Below the pieces are notes generated by a model that did not search any database, had not been told where the DNA came from, and worked only from the letters and a program-made list of their open reading frames with translations. Positions 16,301 to 21,916 of a DNA stretch of 24,675 bases are shown here, piece by piece. The stretch is from CAZNMF01 sp035547155. Its GTDB lineage: Bacteria; Acidobacteriota; Vicinamibacteria; Vicinamibacterales; SCN-69-37. Location of the stretch: the NCBI GenBank assembly GCA_035547155.1, contig DASZVJ010000127.1, positions 1 through 24,675 of the forward strand, in the 5' to 3' direction. The position numbers and the translations under genes are program-made. Positions within the stretch are counted from its first letter, which is position 1, and each line of letters begins with the position of its first letter.

Positions 16301-17709
16301 TCGTCGGTTGCGCCGCTGCGGCCGTCTTCACGCGGCTCATCGTCGACGCCGTGCGGCGAAGCGACAGTATGCGTTTGGGCGCCGGGCTGACGATGCAAAT
16401 CGATCCGTCGCTCACGGCCGGCAGCTGGGTCGTCTTCGGTCTGGCCACGCTGCTCGTCATCGCCGTCTGTGGCGCGTGGCCTGCGTGGAGGCTCACGGCG
16501 ATCTCGCTGCGCGCAACGCTCTCCGACACGTCAGGCGGCGGCGCGTCGAGCGGCTGGCGTGGCCGTCAGTGGCTCATCGCCGCACAGGTCGCTGCGTCCG
16601 TGCTTCTGCTGAGCGCCGCCTCCGTCTTCATTGGCGATCTCATGGCGCGCGCACGACCCACCGCCGATATGGATCTCGATCATGTGGCCACGGTGACGAT
16701 CGAGCCGTCGAAATCGCAGAGCGGCACCGATCGCCTCCGCGAGACGCTCGTGCGCATCGTCGAACGCGCGCGGCGTGAGCCGGGCGTGGCGGCCGTGGCG
16801 ATCGCGTCTCAGCTGCCGTTCAATTCGGGGACGACGTCCTGGGCGACGGGCCGTCTCGACGATCGCGTCGCGGTCAGTACGATCTGGGCGTCGTCGACGC
16901 TCTTCGACGTCCTGGGCACGCGGCTGATCGCCGGACGCATGTTCGATGACCGGGCAGGCTCCAGCGATGTCGTGATCAGCGCTTCGGCTGCCAGCGCGAT
17001 CTTCGGCACGACGGACGTCGTCGGTCGCACGTTCGTCGTGCGTACCGCGCGTGCGGATCCGAGCGGAATCACCCGGCACGTCGTCGGCGTTGCGGCCGAT
17101 CTGCCCACGACGACACCGTCGACATTCTTCGCGGGCACGATCTATCAGCCCATGACGCCGGACACGCTTCGTATCGCCGTGCTCGCGCGAGGCACCGACG
17201 GCGCGCCGGCGCCGACGAGCGTCCTGCCGGCGATCGTCCATCAGATCGATCCCGACCTGCTCGTCATCGAGTCGACGACGGCGTCGATCGCCGCCGGGAT
17301 CGACAGCCCGTCCTCGCGCGTGATCGCACTGCTCGCCGCGATCCTCGGCGCCGTGACGTTGATGATGGCTATGACGGGACTCTTCGGCGTGCTGTCGCAG
17401 CGTGTCGCGGATCGCCGGCGCGAGCTTGGCATCCGTGGAGCTCTCGGCGCTGCTCGTGCCGACATCATCCGGCTCGTCGTCATCGACGGCTTGCGGCCGG
17501 TGGCGATGGGATTTGCAGCGGGCACGATCGCTGGTGTGCTCGTGCAGCTCGCGCTACGGCCGTTCCTCGCGCGCCTGATGCCATCGATGACGTGGACGAT
17601 GCTGCTGCCGATTCCGCCGCTGTTGATGCTTGCGGCGCTGGCCGCGTGCTATTTCCCCGCGCGCCGGGCGATGGCGGTCGATCCGGGGACGGCGATCAGA
17701 AGTTTGTGA
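13375..17709 (+). CDS. Fusion of an ABC-2-like permease and a MacB/FtsX-type permease
   Basis: One uninterrupted frame of 1444 codons starts at the GTG at 13375 inside the stop of the ATPase gene (GTGA). Residues 1 to about 590 are a polytopic ABC-2-like permease with ten or more helices (FYLLAFLAAPGIAAPFFIGL, DALVLGTLPVRGTTIVLARL, LLAVAIVAGLCFLPALV). A hydrophilic bridge (about 560-640) leads to a complete MacB-type unit: helix IGFSIFAAATIALGVGSTVA, periplasmic core with TWRRRFDADPDVIGKTI, then FtsX helices (TNLANLTLARGAAVR, IRGALGAARADIIRL) and the end DPGTAIRSL. MacB-type acidobacterial permeases are normally separate genes. An ATG at 15289 could start the second half (806 residues), but its ribosome site is poorly spaced. 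Whether one protein or two are made is not visible. Confidence 0.85.
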   Translation: MTFAQLRTLTRVFFGRFFESDLTSGSDALRGSIFYLLAFLAAPGIAAPFFIGLGSSYQTPGVAGWGWSMIAKQLGPDALRLASLNDKALYLGVSLVVSGVISAIAWNSLLPDRRDALVLGTLPVRGTTIVLARLAALTMFVAVIALAMHALASVSFAIFLSPGSGFDFFLRNVAAHFVSACAASLFVLFAVAAVQGVVLAITGPRWFARLSPILQMLLAVAIVAGLCFLPALVDATRPTFHAGADAPTPLLRLAPPFWFLGLYETILGTTNPLSHHFAFVGALSLAAAIALTCVTYPLAYRRVMRSAIDHVDTSASHGVPIEWLSRALSREPNVRAILRFALATFARVDRHRFVLASAIGAGIAWGAPGWLALARAPHAPPSTLVLSVPFSILLFGLVGLRTAAALPADPRSSWIFDTDLIAWRTARLGLERLLIALGVAPIVVLSSLMCWRLWGGPAALVHAALLTSVGLMLVQALLWRMRGVPCASPWTPRPGHLRARWPLYVAALLVITSLLPAQERLLLSYPAPAFLLVVLYSIAAGLLRRAAIRRGPAQDDVVPTIVTSGVDAAAHVVTHDDVPARSHRRARADIAPTFLVTREGRLSAAIKWTRESFAELRADLVWRHELWHLQRDVVLAGRMIARRIGFSIFAAATIALGVGSTVAIYTITYATLLKPVGIPGIDRVVNLYNYYPGASAQLTTFSWPDYQALREQQHSYESMTAWSMYGGALVAHGIAVPVFAEAVDGAYFSFVGGTMQLGRPIVSSDDVPGAPLTIVLGDTTWRRRFDADPDVIGKTITLGGQRAMVIGVAAPSVRGVIFPNVHPTDAWIPLAALRDGGAFAGALRDNDRDSHAIFVKARLRPGVTVDTATTELRTMAARLDVAFPLDRDPRYRRHWEIRAAADIHMHETATAYAMPLTVVLMISVGLVLLVTCTNLANLTLARGAAVRNAIAVRLALGASRRRLVQQQIVEATLVAVVGCAAAAVFTRLIVDAVRRSDSMRLGAGLTMQIDPSLTAGSWVVFGLATLLVIAVCGAWPAWRLTAISLRATLSDTSGGGASSGWRGRQWLIAAQVAASVLLLSAASVFIGDLMARARPTADMDLDHVATVTIEPSKSQSGTDRLRETLVRIVERARREPGVAAVAIASQLPFNSGTTSWATGRLDDRVAVSTIWASSTLFDVLGTRLIAGRMFDDRAGSSDVVISASAASAIFGTTDVVGRTFVVRTARADPSGITRHVVGVAADLPTTTPSTFFAGTIYQPMTPDTLRIAVLARGTDGAPAPTSVLPAIVHQIDPDLLVIESTTASIAAGIDSPSSRVIALLAAILGAVTLMMAMTGLFGVLSQRVADRRRELGIRGALGAARADIIRLVVIDGLRPVAMGFAAGTIAGVLVQLALRPFLARLMPSMTWTMLLPIPPLLMLAALAACYFPARRAMAVDPGTAIRSL

Positions 17710-17722
17710 AGCGCGAATTTGT

Positions 17723-17750
17723 CGTAGGGGCGGCCCTTGTGGCCGCCCCT
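17723..17750. repeat. GC palindromic intergenic repeat, best copy, between convergent genes
   Basis: CGTA is followed by perfect 9-bp arms GGGGCGGCC and GGCCGCCCC around CTTGT. It sits in the 48-bp gap between the fusion permease and esterase stops and is the only candidate terminator for both. Confidence 0.85.
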
Positions 17751-17757
17751 CCAGACG

Positions 17758-19002
17758 CTACTGGAACAGCTGCGGTGTGAACTCCGTGAGGTAGTCGCGC
17801 CAGTTCAGCCACGTGTGCGCGCCGTTGCTCTCGGTGAACTGCACGGTGAAGCCGTGCTTCTTCAGCAGATCCACGGTCGAGCGCGACGTCGTGATCAACC
17901 CGTCGTCCTTGCCCGTGCTGAACCACACGAGCTTGAGTCCCTTCTTCAGCGCCGCGTCGTCGAGCGAAGCGAGATTCTGCTTCTCCCATGCTTCGCCGAA
18001 TGGCGGTGCCGGTGTGCCCGCGGCAGGACCGGCGCCACGGCCGCGGCCGCCACCGAGCAAACCCGAGCTGAACACGCCGATGTAGGCGAACTCGTTCAGG
18101 TGTGCGAACGCGACGTTCAACGTCTGCGATCCGCCCATCGACAAGCCGGCGATCGCGCGGTTCGCGCGATCGGTCAGCACGCGATAGTGCTTCTCGACGT
18201 ACGGCATCACGTCCATCGTGAAGTCGCGCGTGAAGTCGTCAGGCGCGCCCGCGGCTGCCGGCGTCGCGGCCGGCGCGGCGCCGACGCCGGGAATCGGGCC
18301 GTTCGTGTGCCCCGCGGGCATGACGACGATCATCGGCTTGGCTTTCTTGGTGGCGATGAGATTGTCGAGGATGAATCCGGCGCGGCCGACCGACGTCCAC
18401 GAGTCGTCGGAATCGCCGGCGCCGTGCAGCAGATAGAACACGGGATATTTCGTCGAGCCGTTCTCGTAGCCGGGCGGCGTGTAGACGTGCATGCGCCGAT
18501 CGCGGCCGAGCGCGGTCGAGTAGTACGTCACGGACGCCACGGCGCCGTGCGGCACGTGCTTCGAGTCGAACAGATCGGAGCCGGCGACGTACGCGACGCT
18601 CCAGACGTTGTTGTTGGACTCGCTGATCGCGGGGCTGCGCGGATCGATGGTCGCCACGCCGTCGACGTTGAAGGTGTAGCGGTACGCGCCCGGCTCGACC
18701 GGACCGACCGTCGTCGTCCACACACCGTCGCCGCCTTTCGTCAGCGTCGCTGCGGGCGACTGGCCGATGTTCGGAATGTCGCCGGCATTGAGCCGAATCG
18801 ACTGCGCCTGCGGCGCGTAGATGCGGAACGTGACGTGACGATCGGCCGAGACTTCCGGCGACACGACCTGCGGCGCCTGCGGGCCGCGGCCCTGACCGGG
18901 AGCCGGCGCGGACGGCGGCGCTTGACGGGCAAAGGCCGGCACGAACGACGCGCACAGCATCGCCGCAGCCGCCACGATGTGGCCTGCACGTAGTCGGATC
19001 AT
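17758..19002 (-). CDS. Secreted CE1-like esterase with N-terminal E-set/CBM48-like domain
   Basis: The protein has 414 residues with AGGAG 7 nt before the ATG. Residues 1-26 are a signal peptide and 27-48 a Pro/Ala/Gln linker. Residues about 50-140 form an Ig-like domain (HVTFRIYAPQAQSIRL, then GAYRYTFNVDG) as in the E-set or CBM48-like modules of bacterial feruloyl and enterochelin-type esterases. Residues about 155-414 are an alpha/beta hydrolase: oxyanion-side YLLHGAGDSDDSW, nucleophile Ser288 in AGLSMGGSQTL, acid Asp366 or Asp367 in TGKDDGLI, and His396 in GAHTWLNWRDYL. Relatives release ferulate or acetate from xylan. An Ala/Pro-rich insertion at 236-255 and a Gly-rich one at 315-335 are unusual but not disruptive. 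Substrate inferred. Confidence 0.9.
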   Translation of the reverse strand: MIRLRAGHIVAAAAMLCASFVPAFARQAPPSAPAPGQGRGPQAPQVVSPEVSADRHVTFRIYAPQAQSIRLNAGDIPNIGQSPAATLTKGGDGVWTTTVGPVEPGAYRYTFNVDGVATIDPRSPAISESNNNVWSVAYVAGSDLFDSKHVPHGAVASVTYYSTALGRDRRMHVYTPPGYENGSTKYPVFYLLHGAGDSDDSWTSVGRAGFILDNLIATKKAKPMIVVMPAGHTNGPIPGVGAAPAATPAAAGAPDDFTRDFTMDVMPYVEKHYRVLTDRANRAIAGLSMGGSQTLNVAFAHLNEFAYIGVFSSGLLGGGRGRGAGPAAGTPAPPFGEAWEKQNLASLDDAALKKGLKLVWFSTGKDDGLITTSRSTVDLLKKHGFTVQFTESNGAHTWLNWRDYLTEFTPQLFQ

Positions 19003-19023
19003 GGGGAAACTCCTGTGCCGCGC

Positions 19024-19029
19024 ATTATA
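19024..19029 (-). promoter_or_regulatory. Candidate -10 box of the CE1-like esterase gene
   Basis: A perfect TATAAT on the minus strand would start transcription near 19017, leaving a 15-nt leader that holds the AGGAG ribosome site. The -35 region is poor. An extended -10 look-alike for the opposite strand (TGCTAGAGT, 19034-19042) lies next to it. Confidence 0.45.
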
Positions 19030-19169
19030 CGCGTGCTAGAGTGATCGTCGCGCTGCAGGGCGCCTCCGTCCGCGGAAAGGGCTCGCCCACCTGTTCTCGT
19101 CACGTCATCACCGACTACGAACCTTCTGCCTCGTCGTGCGGACACGGGCGGCACTTTGGAGGTCGTAGT

Positions 19170-20714
19170 ATGTCTGCTCCATCCGTACGCCGGTCGTCTC
19201 TCTCACTGATTCGGCAGGATGCCAAGCGGCTCGTGCGTGCCGCACGAGCCGGCGACGCCGCCGCGCTCGCCCGGCTGCGCGCGGCCTTACCGCGCGCAGC
19301 TCGACTCGACGACACGTCGCTGCGGCGCGCGATCAAGCTGGCCGACGCGCAGCACGCGATCGCGCGCGAGCACGGGCACGCCAACTGGGCCGCGCTCGCG
19401 CGGCACGACGATCCGCTCGAGCGCTTCCTCGTCGCCGTGCGCGGCGGCGCGCTCGCCGAGATCGCGCGCCATCTGCCGGCGTTCGCGCCGCTCGCGGCCG
19501 CGAGCGTCCACGCCGCGGCCGCGCTCGGCGATCACGACGCGCTCGAGCGGCACCTCGAGCGCGACGCGTCCAGCCGCGAGGCGACGCACCGCGGCTGGAC
19601 GCCGTTCGTCTACGTCTGCGCGTCGCCAATCAACCGGCTGAGTGCGCGGCACTCGGCCGGCTTGCTCGACTGCGCGCGGCTGCTGCTCGATCGCGGCGTC
19701 GACGCGACCGCGTCGACGCCGGAGCCCGGCGATCCGGCGTCGGCTGTCCCCGCATTCGTTCGCGCCATCAAGAACGCGAACGCGCCGGTTGCCATGCTGA
19801 TTCAGCGCTGGGCGCTGACGTCCGACTCCGGCCTGTCACCCGCAACGGCCGCGGACCTGCGCGCGCACATGACGAAGTGGATGCAACAGCGTCCGCCGTG
19901 GGCGGATGCGTTCAAGGAGTACTTCCAGCGGCCTGACGTGCGAGAACAGATGAAGGCTGGCATGGAGGAGTGGAAACAGCGCTACGGCGCACCGCACCAC
20001 GAGATCCCCAGCGATCTCCGCGCGCCTCACAGTCCGCGCGCCCCTCGCGTGCCGCCGATATTGGAATCGGTCATGCCCGGACTGCTTGCGCGGGGCTACG
20101 ACACGATGGCACCCGGCACAGACGGCCGCACGACTTTTCATCGTCTCGCCGCGGCGAGCTCGCCTGAGATCATCGCGCTCGCACTCGATCACGGTGCGGA
20201 TCTGCACGTCCGAGACGACGACGGCTTCACGCCGCTGGCCGCGGCGATCCGCGCCGACAACCGCGCGGTCGTCGATCTGTTGCGAAGCCGCGGCGCGTCT
20301 GACGCTGAGGTCACCGACATCGACGGCTTCGTCGGCGCGTGCGCTGGCGCCGACCTCATCCGCGCGCGGCAGATCGTCGAACGCGATCCGTCCGTGCTCG
20401 ACAGACTCGGCGCCGGCGACTACGACATCCTCATTCGCGCGGCCGCGACCAACGACGCCAACGTCGTGCGCACCATGCTCGACGCTGGCGTCGATCCCAA
20501 CGGCGTCGGCCACAGCGGCGCGACCGCGCTGCATCTCGCTGCGTGGCACGGGCACGCGGAGATCGTCCATCTGCTTCTCGCTGCAGGCGCGCGCCGCGAC
20601 ATCGCCGACACGACGTACCACACGCGAGCGATCGACTGGGCCAAGCACGGATCGGTTCATTGTCGCGATGCGGCTGAAGATTACGAAGCGATCGTCGACG
20701 CGCTCGGCGGATGA
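19170..20714 (+). CDS. Ankyrin-repeat protein
   Basis: The protein has 514 residues, starting at the ATG at 19170 behind GGAGG (19158-19162); in-frame codons upstream have no ribosome site. No signal peptide or membrane helix is seen, so it is probably cytoplasmic. Residues about 5-80 are a helical N-terminal region (DAKRLVRAARAGDAAALARL, LADAQHAIAREHGHANWAAL) characteristic of a group of acidobacterial ankyrin proteins. Degenerate repeats occupy about 85-190, an atypical charged and proline-rich segment about 235-310 (PPWADAFKEYFQRPDVREQ), and clearer ankyrin repeats about 317-500 (DGFTPLAAAIRADNRAVVDLL, GATALHLAAWHGHAEIVHLLL and following). Ankyrin repeats bind proteins; the partner is unknown and no neighbour suggests one. 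Confidence 0.88.
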   Translation: MSAPSVRRSSLSLIRQDAKRLVRAARAGDAAALARLRAALPRAARLDDTSLRRAIKLADAQHAIAREHGHANWAALARHDDPLERFLVAVRGGALAEIARHLPAFAPLAAASVHAAAALGDHDALERHLERDASSREATHRGWTPFVYVCASPINRLSARHSAGLLDCARLLLDRGVDATASTPEPGDPASAVPAFVRAIKNANAPVAMLIQRWALTSDSGLSPATAADLRAHMTKWMQQRPPWADAFKEYFQRPDVREQMKAGMEEWKQRYGAPHHEIPSDLRAPHSPRAPRVPPILESVMPGLLARGYDTMAPGTDGRTTFHRLAAASSPEIIALALDHGADLHVRDDDGFTPLAAAIRADNRAVVDLLRSRGASDAEVTDIDGFVGACAGADLIRARQIVERDPSVLDRLGAGDYDILIRAAATNDANVVRTMLDAGVDPNGVGHSGATALHLAAWHGHAEIVHLLLAAGARRDIADTTYHTRAIDWAKHGSVHCRDAAEDYEAIVDALGG

Positions 20715-20724
20715 TGCGGTGGCC

Positions 20725-20794
20725 GGGGCGGCCACAAGGGCCGCCCCTACGCGGGCGACGCATGCGGGCGGGCACGGGGGCCCGCCCCTACGCC
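20725..20794. repeat. GC palindromic intergenic repeat, tandem same-orientation pair
   Basis: Copy one at 20725-20755 (GGGGCGGCC arm, ending CCTACGCGGG) is followed by a variant at 20764-20794 with arms GCGGGCGGGC and GGGCCCGCCCC-like. Both point the same way, unlike the inverted pairs elsewhere. They follow the ankyrin gene stop by about 10 bp. Confidence 0.78.
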
Positions 20795-20803
20795 GGTGTG
20801 TGC

Positions 20804-20910
20804 GTCCCTTCGTCCCTTCGTCCCCTCGTCCCCTGGTCCCTTGGTCCCCTGGTCCCCTGCTCCCCTGGTCCCCCGCTCCCTCGGTCCCCTGGTCCTTGGT
20901 CTCGTGGTCC
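20804..20910. repeat. Degenerate 8-bp tandem repeat array
   Basis: There are about 13 head-to-tail units of GTCCCCTG and variants (GTCCCTTC, GTCCCTTG, GTCCCCCG, CTCCCCTG), nearly all exactly 8 bp; one unit near 20892 is 7 bp. It lies between the GC palindromes and the hydrolase promoter and shows strong strand asymmetry (C and T on the plus strand). It is not coding and not a CRISPR array, since there are no spacers. Confidence 0.85.
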
Positions 20911-20936
20911 GAGTCCCCGCCCTGTCAGACACCCCG

Positions 20937-20945
20937 TGCTAGCAT
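20937..20945 (+). promoter_or_regulatory. Candidate extended -10 of the hydrolase gene
   Basis: TG-C-TAGCAT matches TGnTAnnnT. Transcription would begin near 20952, just after an in-frame ATG at 20944, which favours the ATG at 20968 as the real start. Confidence 0.42.
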
Positions 20946-20967
20946 GACGGCTTCTTCGGAGGCCGTC

Positions 20968-21822
20968 ATGCGCTCGGTGAAGTCGTTCGTCGTGCTCGGT
21001 GCGATCGCGTTGTCTGCGACGCTCGTCGCTCAGGCGCCCGTTGTCATTCATCTCTGGCCCAACGGCGCACCAGGATCGGAAGCGCGAAAGGACGAGCCGG
21101 AACAGGCGAAGGACTGGTGGGTGAAGAACGTCCACAACCCGTCGCTGACCGTCTTCACGCCCACGGCCGACGCGCCCGTCACGCACACGGCGATCATCGT
21201 CGCGCCGGGCGGCGGTCACAGCGAGTTGGTGTTCAATCCCGAAGGCGTCGAGCCGGCGCAGTATCTTGCGAAGCTCGGCGTCACGGCGTTCGCGTTGAAA
21301 TACCGTCTCGCCCGCGAGCCCGGCTCGACCTACACGCTCGAGCACGACACGGCGGCGGACATCCGGCGCGCGATGCGTCTCGTGCGCACGCGCGCCAGCG
21401 AGTGGCACGTCGATCCGAACCGCATCGGCGTGATGGGCTTCTCGGCCGGCGGTGAGGTCGCGGCGATGGTCGCGTACGGCGACGCCGCGGGCGATGCGTC
21501 AGCCGCCGATCCGATCGATCGCGCCAGCGCGCGGCCGAACTTTCAGATCGTGATCTATCCGGGCAGCTACGGCGTGCCGGCGACGATTCCGCCCGATGCC
21601 CCGCCCGCGTTCTTTCTCGCCGCGAACGATGACACCGGACCGTCGGGCACGATCCTGACGCTCGTCGAACGCTACCGCGCCGCCAAGATCCCCGTCGAAG
21701 TCCACCTGTTCGCGCAAGGCCAGCACGCGTTCAACATGGGCAACCGCTCGAAGCTCGCGACGATTCACGACTGGCCGCAGCGCATGGCCGACTGGCTTAA
21801 GGACAACGGGTGGCTTCAATAG
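20968..21822 (+). CDS. Secreted alpha/beta hydrolase, acetyl-xylan-esterase-like
   Basis: The protein has 284 residues; CGGAGG (20957-20962) is 5 nt before this ATG. Residues 1-20 are a signal peptide (SFVVLGAIALSATLVAQA). The hydrolase core has LWPNGAPGSE near the mature N-terminus, the oxyanion-hole motif APGGGHSELV, the nucleophile in GVMGFSAGGEVAAM, an acid in AANDDTGPSG and the His in AQGQHAFNMG. This pattern belongs to the BD-FAE/acetylesterase group, whose members often deacetylate xylan or other polysaccharides. It is a single-gene unit flanked by a repeat array upstream and a hairpin downstream. Substrate inferred from the family and from other esterases in the window. Confidence 0.9.
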   Translation: MRSVKSFVVLGAIALSATLVAQAPVVIHLWPNGAPGSEARKDEPEQAKDWWVKNVHNPSLTVFTPTADAPVTHTAIIVAPGGGHSELVFNPEGVEPAQYLAKLGVTAFALKYRLAREPGSTYTLEHDTAADIRRAMRLVRTRASEWHVDPNRIGVMGFSAGGEVAAMVAYGDAAGDASAADPIDRASARPNFQIVIYPGSYGVPATIPPDAPPAFFLAANDDTGPSGTILTLVERYRAAKIPVEVHLFAQGQHAFNMGNRSKLATIHDWPQRMADWLKDNGWLQ

Positions 21823-21831
21823 TAGCGACGA

Positions 21832-21862
21832 GCGGCGCACGGTTAAATAACACGTGCGCCGC
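21832..21862 (+). terminator. Hairpin after the hydrolase gene
   Basis: GCGGCGCAC (21832-21840) and GTGCGCCGC (21854-21862) are perfectly complementary around a 13-nt AT-rich loop, 9 bp after the hydrolase stop. No T-tract follows, so termination may need Rho or may be weak. It could also serve the convergent gene. Confidence 0.5.
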
Positions 21863-21876
21863 GGACGCGTCATCAA

Positions 21877-21908
21877 TTTCGAACTTTGAACTTCGAACTT
21901 CGAATTTC
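21877..21908. repeat. TTCGAA-based iterated repeat, second copy
   Basis: TTCGAACT and TTGAACTT units are repeated about four times. Read on the minus strand they match the element at 12546-12575. It lies between the convergent hydrolase and carboxypeptidase-regulatory-like genes. Confidence 0.75.
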
Positions 21909-21916
21909 TCGTTTGT

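Noticed and set aside
15250..16398. Open frame of 382 codons on the minus strand inside the fusion permease
   Set aside because: Its composition is Arg/Glu/His-rich with no motifs, while the plus strand shows a clear MacB-type domain there.
15289..17709. Separate MacB-type permease gene starting at the ATG at 15289
   Set aside because: Possible, but the GGGGA before it is only 2-3 nt away and no stop separates it from the preceding permease. I kept one ORF and flagged the alternative.
17737..18993. Open frame of 418 codons on the plus strand across the CE1-like esterase
   Set aside because: The other strand encodes a complete alpha/beta hydrolase with signal peptide and ribosome site. The plus-strand product is low-complexity Arg/Val/His.
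20804..20910. CRISPR array
   Set aside because: The units are 8 bp, contiguous and degenerate with no spacers, and no cas genes are present.
20944..20967. ATG at 20944 as start of the acetyl-xylan-esterase-like gene
   Set aside because: It overlaps the probable -10 box and has no ribosome site. The ATG at 20968 follows CGGAGG at proper spacing and starts a normal signal peptide.
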